Assembly (NCBI GenBank): GCA_026397755.1
Contig: JAPLUF010000283.1
Coordinates: forward strand, 1 to 45,168
Length of the DNA stretch: 45,168 nt
Source of the DNA: Verrucomicrobiota bacterium
GTDB lineage: Bacteria > Verrucomicrobiota > Verrucomicrobiia > Limisphaerales > UBA9464
Reading direction: 5' to 3'
Part shown: piece after piece, positions 8,384 to 15,921 of the stretch
Numbering within the stretch: the stretch's first letter is position 1
How the letters are laid out: every line of letters starts with the position of its first letter
The notes under the pieces: generated by a model
Database searches by the model: none
What the model was told of the DNA's origin: nothing
What the model saw: the letters and a program-made list of their open reading frames with translations, nothing else
Made by a program: the position numbers and the translations under genes

Positions 8384-10641
8384 CATTTCCCGAGATACCA
8401 TGGAGGTCCTGGAACGGGCCGCTCACCGCCGACCTGGCTCGGGAGTCCGGAGGGTTTGGATTAGGCCAGGTGCCCGCCCGCCTGAAGCCCGATGCGACCA
8501 CGGGTCTGATTTGCGGTTTTTGCGCCACTGGTTGCGGATTGACGGCCCATTTGGTGGATGGGGAGGCGGTGAACCTGACTCCGGATCCCGCGTTTCCAGT
8601 TAATTTGGGCATGGCCTGCCCCAAGGGTTGGGAAGCGTTGGTTCCTCTAGATGCACCCGATCGGGCCACGACCCCTTGGTTGCGAAATCCTCTCACGGGC
8701 GTCATGGAACCGGTGCCGTGGACCCGTGCGTTGGAGGTGTTCGTTTCGCGAATGAAATCGGTGCAGCAGAAGCATGGGCCCCATTCCATCGCGTTCCTCA
8801 GCACCGGCCAGATTTGCACCGAGGAGATGGCCCTGCTGGGGGCTCTCTTCAAATTCGGAATGGGTGGCTTGCATTGCGATTCCAATACGCGTCAGTGCAT
8901 GGCCACGGCGCATGCCGCCTACAAGCAGAGCTTGGGCTTCGATGCCCCGCCCTATACGTATGCCGATTTTGAAGAGTCGGACTGCCTGGTGTTTGTGGGG
9001 TCGAATCCCGCGGTAGCCCACCCCATTCTGTGGCAACGGGTCCTGCGTAACCGGAGGCAGCCGGAGATCCTTGTGCTCGATCCCCGTCGGACGGAGACAG
9101 CGATGGCCGCCACCTTGCATGTGCCGCTGGCTCCGAAGTCTGACCTTGTTCTCCTCTACGGATTGGCCGCGGCCTTAATCCATAGAGGTGCGGTCGATCG
9201 CGCGTTCATCGAGGCCCACACACGGGGTTTCGCGGAGTTCGAAGTCTTTGTGCAGGAGTTTACCCCGGAGCGCGTGTGCGCCGAGGCAAAGATATCCGGC
9301 GAGCTCTTTAAGACACTCGTGGAGCGCATCGCGACCCGGGCCCGAGTCTCCTACTGGTGGACCATGGGCGTGAACCAGGGCCATGAGGCGACCCGCACCG
9401 CGCAGGCGATCATCAATTTGGCGTTGATGACCGGGCAGATCGGTAAACCCGGGACGGGTGCCAATTCCATCACCGGCCAGTGCAATGCCATGGGGTCGAG
9501 GATCTTCTCCAATGTGACCAATCTTTTCGGGGGTCGCGACTTCGGGAATCCGGCCGATCGGGCTGAGGTGGAGTCCTTGTTGCGGCTGCCTGCCGGCATT
9601 GTGCCTACGGAGAATTCCTGGGCCTATGACCAGATCGTGGACGGCATTGAGTCGGGTGCGATCCGCGGCCTTTGGGTCATTGCTACCAACTCATCGCACT
9701 CTTGGATCCAACAGAGCCGGTTCAATGACCTTCTGGGGCGTCTGGAGTTTCTGGTGGTCCAGGATCTCTACACCACGACCGAGACCGCGCAGCGTGCGGA
9801 TCTGCTGTTGCCGGCGGCCGGTTGGGCCGAGAAGGAGGGAACCTTTATCAACAGCGAACGCCGTCTGGGGTTAGTGAAGCGCATTCGTCGGGCCCCCGGA
9901 CAGGCTCTTTCCGATTTCCACATCTTCCGCTTGGTGGCGGAGGCTTGGGGATGTTCGGATCTTTTGGAGGCCTGGCGCACGCCTGAAGCGGTCTTCGAGT
10001 TGTTGAAGCGCTTGAGCCGCGGCCGGCCGTGCGACATCACGGGGATCGACGGATATCGGGCTATTGATGCACTGGGCGGGATTCAATGGCCGTTTTCGCA
10101 AGCGATGAGGGAGGGTGTCTTGGATTCTGCCTCCGGCGCTTTGCTGGAAACGTTACCCGAGACTCGGGTGGCTGAAATTCGGGAGCGGCGACTCTTCGCC
10201 GATGGTCGTTTCTATACCGCTGATGGGAGGGCTGTTTTCCACTGCTCGACCCCGCAGCCAGTTCCTGAGCCCACTGATGGTCACTACCCGTGGGTCTTGC
10301 TGACCGGTCGCGGAACGAGTTCCCAGTGGCACACCAATACGCGAACTTCCAAATCAGCGGTGCTGCGTCCGCTCTATCCGGAAAACTGTTATGTGGAGAT
10401 CCACCCGGAGGACGCCGCCCGAATCGGATTGCTCCCGGGGGGGCGGGTTCTTGTGCGTTCGCGCCGTGCGGAGTTGGTGGCCGACGCCTGCATCACACCC
10501 ATCGTCCAGCCAGGTCAGGTGTTCATTCCCATGCACTACCGTGAGGTGAACCCCCTCATAAAGTCCGTGGTGGATCCCCTTTCGCGGCAACCGAGCTACA
10601 AGTTCTGTGCTGTCACCCTCGAGGCGCTGCCGCCCTCTTGA
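8380..10641 (+). CDS. nasA: Assimilatory nitrate reductase catalytic subunit (molybdopterin)
   Basis: This 753-aa molybdopterin oxidoreductase is of the NasA/NarB kind and reduces nitrate to nitrite in the cytoplasm. The N-terminal [4Fe-4S] ligands are C45, C48, C52 and C80 (CGFCATGC ... ACPKG). The probable molybdenum ligand is C173 (DSNTRQCMATAHAAY), which fits nitrate reductases; formate dehydrogenases normally use selenocysteine or Cys in a different context. Further cofactor motifs are GSNPAVAHP, LDPRRTET, WTMGVNQGHEATR and the C-terminal molybdopterin dinucleotide domain (LLTGRGTSSQWHTNTRT). There is no Tat signal and no C-terminal [2Fe-2S] or flavin domain, so electrons must come from separate proteins. 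The start overlaps the stop of the DmsBC-like gene (ATGA) and has a GGAGG site. It is the last gene of the operon. Confidence 0.92.
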   Translation: MTFPEIPWRSWNGPLTADLARESGGFGLGQVPARLKPDATTGLICGFCATGCGLTAHLVDGEAVNLTPDPAFPVNLGMACPKGWEALVPLDAPDRATTPWLRNPLTGVMEPVPWTRALEVFVSRMKSVQQKHGPHSIAFLSTGQICTEEMALLGALFKFGMGGLHCDSNTRQCMATAHAAYKQSLGFDAPPYTYADFEESDCLVFVGSNPAVAHPILWQRVLRNRRQPEILVLDPRRTETAMAATLHVPLAPKSDLVLLYGLAAALIHRGAVDRAFIEAHTRGFAEFEVFVQEFTPERVCAEAKISGELFKTLVERIATRARVSYWWTMGVNQGHEATRTAQAIINLALMTGQIGKPGTGANSITGQCNAMGSRIFSNVTNLFGGRDFGNPADRAEVESLLRLPAGIVPTENSWAYDQIVDGIESGAIRGLWVIATNSSHSWIQQSRFNDLLGRLEFLVVQDLYTTTETAQRADLLLPAAGWAEKEGTFINSERRLGLVKRIRRAPGQALSDFHIFRLVAEAWGCSDLLEAWRTPEAVFELLKRLSRGRPCDITGIDGYRAIDALGGIQWPFSQAMREGVLDSASGALLETLPETRVAEIRERRLFADGRFYTADGRAVFHCSTPQPVPEPTDGHYPWVLLTGRGTSSQWHTNTRTSKSAVLRPLYPENCYVEIHPEDAARIGLLPGGRVLVRSRRAELVADACITPIVQPGQVFIPMHYREVNPLIKSVVDPLSRQPSYKFCAVTLEALPPS

Positions 10642-10687
10642 GTCGAATGGGCCGCGGGCGTGTTCCCGCAGGGGGCTGCCTATTGTT

Positions 10688-10703
10688 ACCTTTTGGCAAA
10701 GGT
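10688..10703 (+). promoter_or_regulatory. Inverted repeat upstream of promoter (candidate operator), copy 1
   Basis: ACCTTT-TGGC-AAAGGT is a perfect 6-bp inverted repeat with a 4-nt spacer, 18 nt before the -35 candidate. It is conserved at 19822-19837. No T-run follows, so it looks like a protein binding site and not a terminator. Confidence 0.45.
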
Positions 10704-10721
10704 CTCAAGCAGTATTGGGGG

Positions 10722-10749
10722 TTGACGCGGTTGGAATTCCAGATTCAAT
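10722..10749 (+). promoter_or_regulatory. Candidate sigma-70-type promoter with internal palindrome, copy 1
   Basis: TTGACG (10722-10727) and TTCAAT (10744-10749) are separated by 16 bp. The spacer contains the perfect palindrome TGGAATTCCA (10732-10741), which could be an operator. The leader to the ATG at 10910 would be about 150 nt long. The same arrangement is found at 19856-19883. Confidence 0.5.
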
Positions 10750-10784
10750 CGCCCTCGAACACCCACCGTTTAGTTAACCGTTTT

Positions 10785-10814
10785 AGCGCTGCGAAGCGCT
10801 GACCTCTTGGAGGT
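10785..10814 (+). other. Two consecutive small stem-loops in the 5' leader
   Basis: AGCGCT-GCGA-AGCGCT (10785-10800) can form a 6-bp stem closed by a GNRA tetraloop. It is followed directly by ACCTC-TTG-GAGGT (10802-10814). Both would lie in the untranslated leader of the gene at 10910. The other copy's leader has a different hairpin (AACGA-GCT-TCGTT, 19928-19940) at a similar place. A role in RNA stability or translation is possible but unproven. The rest of 10815-10909 is AT-richer and has no Shine-Dalgarno sequence before the ATG. Confidence 0.4.
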
Positions 10815-10909
10815 TGGTTTCGCACATAGAATTTTTGTAACCAGGTAACTTGCCTTGTTGCATTTGTGTCGATTAAGCGGCGGTTCCATAACAAAAAAAC
10901 TCCTACCCA

Positions 10910-13900
10910 ATGAGAAACACACTGAATCGGGCCTTTTTAGTTGGCCTAGTATCGTTTCTGCCAACAGCAGCGTTCTTCACCGCAAGCCAAGCACAAGCGC
11001 AGACCAAATTGGTCGCGTGGTGGGACTTCGAAAAGGTTGAATCCGACGGAGTCTCAGTCAAATCAGTCGTCGGCGGTTATGCCGGACAAATCAACGAAGC
11101 TGCTGTTTTGACGGCTGCCGGCGGCGGACGCCCCGGTGGCGGCAAGGGCTTCGACGTGTCGATCGCCAACAAGGGCTACCTGCTGCACGAGTCTTCCGGG
11201 ACCGACAATCCGCTGAATGTCGCCGCGGCCGACGACAACATCACCATCACCCTGTGGCAGAAGAACTACTCGAATCCGAACTCCAGCACGTTCTGGGCCG
11301 TTGCTGATGACGCGGGTCGCAGCACCCAGGCGCACTTGCCTTGGTCCGACGGCACCATTTATTGGGACTCCGGTGGATGCTGCGGTGGCGATACTCGCCT
11401 CAACCAGAACCCAGGTGCGGCTCACGATTGGAATTCCTGGCACTTGTATTCCTTCGTCAAGCGCGGAACCACCAAGGAAATTTGGATCGATGGCACTCTG
11501 CTCAAGACCGCCGACGGCTTCAAGGCGCACAGCGTCTTGAACACCAAGCTCTTCATCGGTGGTGAGAACGGCGGCAATCCGCCTGACGCCGTCGTCGACG
11601 ACTTCGTCATCTGGCAGGGCGCCCTCAGCAAGGAGCAAATTGCCAAGCTCGCCGCCGGCGCCAAGCCGACCGATCTGGTGATCGATACTGACAAGGACGG
11701 CATCTCTGACGACTGGGAAAAGCAGTACGGCTTCAACCCGAACGACCCTGCCGACGCCAAGAGCGACTTCGACAAGGACGGGTTTGACAACCTGGCTGAG
11801 TACAATGCCGGCACCGATCCGAAGGATCTGACCCCGCCGACTTTGGTGGGCGCTGCTGCCTCCGCCTCGGGCACCACCCTGACGATCACCTTCAGCGAGA
11901 AGGTGGATCCGGTGACCGCAGGCGCCATGGCCAACTACAGCATCACCCCAGCTCTGGCGGTGACCGCTGTGGCCGTTAAGGGCAACACGGTGACCCTCAC
12001 CACAGCCAAACAGACCCTCGACGGCACCGAGTACACCGTCTCGGTCAGCAACGTTCAGGATCTCTCCAAAAAGACGATCGTGGCCGCCTCCAAGGTGAGC
12101 GCTTACGCCTTCGTTACCCTGCGCAACGGCATCGCTAAGTTCTCGGCTTGGTTGGGCATCAGCGGCGGGCTCCAGAACCTGTTGGATGATCCCCGTTACC
12201 AGGCTGGCACACCGGATGTGGTTGGAGCCATGTTTGGTATGAATAGCCGCGATGTGTTTCCTACCGATGCGAATGACAACTATGGTGCGACGATGGAGGC
12301 CATCCTGACCCCGGTTGAGAGCGGCAGCTACCGGTTCTTCATCTACAGCGACGATGCATCTCAGCTCTTCCTGAGCACCGACGACAAGGTAGCCAACTTG
12401 GCGCAGATCGCCGAAGAAACCGGATGCTGCAACTTCTTCACTGAGCCCGAAAGCCCCCGGACCTCTGATCCTATCGCGTTGACCGCGGGCAAGAAGTACT
12501 TCATCCGCCTGATCTATAAAGAGGGCGGTGGTGGTGACTACGGCCAAGTCGCTTGGCGTAAGGAAGGCGATGCAACCCCGGCGTCGGCTCTCAAGCCCAT
12601 CGACGGCAAGTTCCTGAGCGCCGAGGCCGTGGCCTCGCCCGCCGGCTTCATTAAGAGCGTCGCTCCGACGCCCAAAACGGTTCAGGCCGGCAACAACATG
12701 GAGATCGTCCACGTGGACGGCCGCACGGTGCAGACCGCGGCGACCACCAGCCTTGAGGTCGATGGAGCCAAGGTGAATGCCACCATCGAGAAGTCGGGCA
12801 TCTTCCTGACCGTGAAGTACACCGCCAGCTTCGCGCCGAACACCAAGCACACCGCGAAGCTCAACTACCTCGACGTCGCCGGCAAGCCGACCTCTTACGA
12901 GTGGTCGTTCAGCACCAACCCGCTCAATGACGCGAACGCGCTGTTCATCGAGGCCGAAGACTTTGACTTCGACGGCGGTCAGACGATCAGCGATCAAAAG
13001 ATTGGTATGAACGGCAAGTATCCGGGTGACGCCTTCAAAGACAAGTCGGGCATCCCGGGTGTCGACTTCAACAACCCCGGTGGTAACGCCGGCCAGAACT
13101 ACCGGCCTGACACCGGCGTGGCGGCGGGCAAGAGCCCGAACGGCGGCGGTCGCAACCGCGGTTTGTTCGACGTCGATGTGAACTACACCGTCGGCTGGAA
13201 CGACGCGGGTGACTGGCAGAACTACACCCGCACCTTCCCGACCCCGGCCAAGAAGTATTCGGTGTACGGCTTCGCCTCCTCGGGTGGCGATCCGATCCAG
13301 TTCACCCTAGATCAGGTGACCGCCGGTGTGGGCACCGAGGCCCAGACCCTGAAGCGGCTGGCCGAGCTGAAGCCCGGCCGTGCGACCGCGGGTTGGGACA
13401 ATCTGGAGCTCTTCGCGTTCACCGATCCGACCACCAAGGCTCCGTCCGTGCTGGAACTGGGTGGCAAGATGACCCTGCGTCTGACCTTGCCGGCCGGCGC
13501 TGGTGACATGGACTTCATCGCCTTCATCCCGGCGCCCCTCCCGAACAATGTGCTCAGCAAGGACGACACCATCGTTCCGAGCTCCGCCAATCATCCAGCC
13601 GGCGAGGCTTCTCCGAAGGTTATCGACGGTCTCAGCTCCACGAAGTACCTGAACTTCGACAAGCTGAACACCGGCTTCACGGTGACCCCGAAGGCGGGTG
13701 CCTCGGTCATCTCCGCGATCACCATCACGACCGCGAATGACGCTCCTGAGCGTGATCCGGCCACTTGGCAGATCCTCGGATCCAACAACGGCACCGACTT
13801 CGAGGCCATCGCCTCGGGATCGCTCGCTGCCAACTCGACGCGGTTCAAAGTCACCACGCTGGAGTTCTCCAACACCAAGTCCTACACCAGCTACAAGGTG

Positions 13901-14182
13901 GTCTTCCCGACCGTCGTGGACGCTGTCAAGGCCAACTCGATGCAAGTCGCCGAAATCGCCCTGCTGGGCACGGCTTCCGGTGGCAGTGGTGGTGGTGGTG
14001 ATGCGCGCTTCACTGGCATCAAGGCCAATGCCGACGGTACGGTCACCATCACCTGGACGGGTGCTGGCAAGCTGCAGTCCGCTGTCTCGCTCAGCGGTCC
14101 TTGGACCGATGTGGCGGGTGCCGCCAGCCCGCTGACGGTGCCGGCCAATCAGGCCGCCCAGTTCGCGCGGATCGTTAAATAA
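10910..14182 (+). CDS. Large secreted multidomain lectin-like protein (LamG, PA14, CBM6-like, discoidin-like)
   Basis: This is a 1090-aa exported protein with a signal peptide (MRNTLNRAFLVGLVSFLPTA, then SQAQAQ). Domains in order: a LamG/concanavalin-like jelly roll (about 40-250, with LPWSDGTIYWD and GCCGGDTR); a Ca-binding thrombospondin-3-like stretch DTDKDGISDDWE ... DFDKDGFDNLAEY (about 258-305); an Ig-like domain (about 308-395); a PA14 domain (about 404-565, YRFFIYSDDASQLFLS); a second Ig-like domain; a CBM6-like domain (about 677-873, GWNDAGDWQNYTR); a discoidin-like domain (about 878-1023); and a short C-terminal module ending FARIVK. No catalytic domain is visible, so binding of glycans or surface attachment is the likely role. 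Codon use is strongly biased to C/G-ending codons, as in highly expressed genes. A strong terminator follows, so it is probably monocistronic. Confidence 0.85.
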   Translation: MRNTLNRAFLVGLVSFLPTAAFFTASQAQAQTKLVAWWDFEKVESDGVSVKSVVGGYAGQINEAAVLTAAGGGRPGGGKGFDVSIANKGYLLHESSGTDNPLNVAAADDNITITLWQKNYSNPNSSTFWAVADDAGRSTQAHLPWSDGTIYWDSGGCCGGDTRLNQNPGAAHDWNSWHLYSFVKRGTTKEIWIDGTLLKTADGFKAHSVLNTKLFIGGENGGNPPDAVVDDFVIWQGALSKEQIAKLAAGAKPTDLVIDTDKDGISDDWEKQYGFNPNDPADAKSDFDKDGFDNLAEYNAGTDPKDLTPPTLVGAAASASGTTLTITFSEKVDPVTAGAMANYSITPALAVTAVAVKGNTVTLTTAKQTLDGTEYTVSVSNVQDLSKKTIVAASKVSAYAFVTLRNGIAKFSAWLGISGGLQNLLDDPRYQAGTPDVVGAMFGMNSRDVFPTDANDNYGATMEAILTPVESGSYRFFIYSDDASQLFLSTDDKVANLAQIAEETGCCNFFTEPESPRTSDPIALTAGKKYFIRLIYKEGGGGDYGQVAWRKEGDATPASALKPIDGKFLSAEAVASPAGFIKSVAPTPKTVQAGNNMEIVHVDGRTVQTAATTSLEVDGAKVNATIEKSGIFLTVKYTASFAPNTKHTAKLNYLDVAGKPTSYEWSFSTNPLNDANALFIEAEDFDFDGGQTISDQKIGMNGKYPGDAFKDKSGIPGVDFNNPGGNAGQNYRPDTGVAAGKSPNGGGRNRGLFDVDVNYTVGWNDAGDWQNYTRTFPTPAKKYSVYGFASSGGDPIQFTLDQVTAGVGTEAQTLKRLAELKPGRATAGWDNLELFAFTDPTTKAPSVLELGGKMTLRLTLPAGAGDMDFIAFIPAPLPNNVLSKDDTIVPSSANHPAGEASPKVIDGLSSTKYLNFDKLNTGFTVTPKAGASVISAITITTANDAPERDPATWQILGSNNGTDFEAIASGSLAANSTRFKVTTLEFSNTKSYTSYKVVFPTVVDAVKANSMQVAEIALLGTASGGSGGGGDARFTGIKANADGTVTITWTGAGKLQSAVSLSGPWTDVAGAASPLTVPANQAAQFARIVK

Positions 14183-14206
14183 CGGTTAACACCCGTTCTT
14201 GAATCA

Positions 14207-14238
14207 GGGGGACCGAGGACAACCTCGGTCCCCTTTTT
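14207..14238 (+). terminator. Rho-independent terminator after the 1090-aa lectin-like gene
   Basis: GGGGACCGAGG (14208-14218) pairs perfectly with CCTCGGTCCCC (14223-14233) across an ACAA loop, followed by TTTTT. It lies 25 nt after the stop codon. Confidence 0.93.
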
Positions 14239-14298
14239 CAATTCGGGTCGGTGGTTGTCCAAGGAGCCGAAACGGATTCGGTGAAGAGAAACCCAGCC

Positions 14299-15921
14299 AT
14301 GGGATCACTGTTTTCGCATGGGATTTGGAAGAGCTTGAGACTTCCTGTCTCTCTCGTCGTCCTGCTCCTGGTGGCGGGCCTCAGTCATGCCGCGGACCAA
14401 CCGCAGGGGGCTGCAACAGCGCCGACGGCACCGCTTGTTGGGTCTGAATCTTCGCCCGAATTTTTGGTTCAGGGTCGTGAATTGGCCCGATTGCATTGTC
14501 AGGGATGCCACCTTCAGCCCGAGCCTGATCAACTCGACAAGGTCACTTGGTATGAACAGACCTTGCCTCGCATGTCCATCCGGCTGGGATTCATGCCCCA
14601 GTCCATCGATCGGCATCCTGAAGCAGATCTTCTGAAGGCTTCCGGCCGTTTTGCCACAACACCCTACATCCCTGTTTCCGACTGGAAGGCGATCACCAAT
14701 TACTACGTCTCCAGCGCGCCGGAGAAGCCGTTGCCGCAGGCGCGATCCCAGCCCATTCGGATGGGGTTAAAGTCCTTTCGGGTCGAGCCGGCCGCCGCCG
14801 CTGAGTCGGGTGGGCCGGAGACGACCCTCGTCCGGATCGATTCCCAGAATCGGCGTTTGTTTGTCGGCGACGCCCGGCGCAAGACCTTGGAATTGCGGGG
14901 TCCGGACGGATCTCTGCGCCAAACACAAACCATCGGAAATGTGCCGGTGGGTCTTTCCTTCGGATCGAGCATGGGCCTTCTCGCTTCGATCGGTAGTTTT
15001 ATGCCGTCCGACCGGCCTTTGGCGGATGTCCGGCGTTGGGACGGTACTTTGGGTTCACTAGCCACCGCCGCGCCGATCTTGACCAACCTTCCGCGGGTGA
15101 CCCAAGCGATCCTCGAAGACCTCAATGGAGACGGTCGGGAAGATTTGATCGTCTCTGCCTTTGGCAACGTGATGGGACGCTTCTCGTGGCATGAGAACCT
15201 GGGAGGCGGGAAATACACCGAACATGTGCTACTGGATCGTCCCGGAGCCATATGCGCCCAGGTTCTTGATTTTAACCAAGATGGTCGCCCGGATATCGGT
15301 GTGCTGGTGGCCCAGGAAACCGAATCCTTTTTCATTTTTCTTAACCGCGGAGCGGGGAAGTTCTCCATGCAGGTGGGATTTCAGCGATCTCCGCTCTTCG
15401 GTCATACCTCCTTTGATGTCGCCGACTTGGATGGCGATGGGCGTCCGGACCTAGTGGTCACCAATGGCGACAACGGGGAATATGCTTCGCCCATCAAACG
15501 CTATCACGGTATCCGGGTTTACATGGGTCGGCCGGATCTCACCTTCCGCGAGAGTTTTTTCTATCCGCTCAACGGGGCGTTCAAGGCTTTCGTCCGAGAT
15601 TTCGATCAAGATGGTCACCCTGAAATTGCCGCCATCTCGTATTTCCCCGACTACTCCAAGTCGCCGGAAGAAGGGTTCGTTTGCTTGGAGAACCGCGGCA
15701 ATTTCCGGTTCGCAGCTACCACCTTCAAGGAAAGCCTGGCGGGTCGATGGCTCACCCTCGACTGCGGCGACTTGGATGGCGACGGCGATGAAGACTTAGT
15801 CCTCGGATCCCACATTCATGGGCCAAGTCCGGTACCTGACAACCTCAAGGCCAATTGGGAGCGCGACCGCATCCCCTTCATGATCTTGCGCAACACCACC
15901 GTGGATCGAAAGGGGCCATGA
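14299..15921 (+). CDS. Secreted c-type heme-binding FG-GAP repeat protein
   Basis: From the ATG at 14299 the protein has 540 aa and a typical signal peptide (SLRLPVSLVVLLLVAGLSHA, then AD). In-frame GTG starts at 14251 and 14281 are alternatives. A single heme-c motif C67-Q-G-C70-H71 lies in a short cytochrome-like domain (about 50-135; LGFMP could supply the Met ligand). The rest is a beta-propeller of FG-GAP/VCBS repeats with Ca-binding loops, for example DLNGDGREDL, DFNQDGRPDI, DLDGDGRPDL, DFDQDGHPEI and DLDGDGDEDL. The stop overlaps the next start (ATGA), so the two products are made together. The function is unknown; the heme suggests redox or sensing at the cell surface. The substrate or partner cannot be read from the sequence. 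Confidence 0.8.
   Translation: MGSLFSHGIWKSLRLPVSLVVLLLVAGLSHAADQPQGAATAPTAPLVGSESSPEFLVQGRELARLHCQGCHLQPEPDQLDKVTWYEQTLPRMSIRLGFMPQSIDRHPEADLLKASGRFATTPYIPVSDWKAITNYYVSSAPEKPLPQARSQPIRMGLKSFRVEPAAAAESGGPETTLVRIDSQNRRLFVGDARRKTLELRGPDGSLRQTQTIGNVPVGLSFGSSMGLLASIGSFMPSDRPLADVRRWDGTLGSLATAAPILTNLPRVTQAILEDLNGDGREDLIVSAFGNVMGRFSWHENLGGGKYTEHVLLDRPGAICAQVLDFNQDGRPDIGVLVAQETESFFIFLNRGAGKFSMQVGFQRSPLFGHTSFDVADLDGDGRPDLVVTNGDNGEYASPIKRYHGIRVYMGRPDLTFRESFFYPLNGAFKAFVRDFDQDGHPEIAAISYFPDYSKSPEEGFVCLENRGNFRFAATTFKESLAGRWLTLDCGDLDGDGDEDLVLGSHIHGPSPVPDNLKANWERDRIPFMILRNTTVDRKGP

Larger units (their letters stand above)
10668..10756 (+). repeat. Upstream cassette, copy 1 (69 bp identical to copy 2)
   Basis: Bases 10683-10751 are identical to 19817-19885, and similarity extends a few bases on both sides. 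Each copy lies upstream of a large LamG/PA14 gene (start at 10910 here, 20044 there). The cassette contains an inverted repeat, a promoter-like pair of hexamers and a 10-bp palindrome between them. After the cassette the two leaders diverge, and similarity returns at the start codon. Confidence 0.95.

Noticed and set aside
7271-8401. 376-codon minus-strand open frame opposite the DmsBC-like gene
   Set aside because: Low-complexity Arg/Gln/His-rich translation, opposite a gene with four Fe-S motif groups.
10654-10669. GCGGG-N6-CCCGC hairpin after the nitrate reductase gene as terminator
   Set aside because: Stem of only 5 bp and no T-run. It may slow transcription but I cannot call it a terminator.
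11063-12997. 644-codon open frame on the minus strand opposite the 1090-aa lectin-like gene
   Set aside because: It is a shadow of the strongly C/G-ending codons of the plus-strand gene. The product has no signal, no family resemblance and an odd composition, while the plus-strand frame has clear domains.
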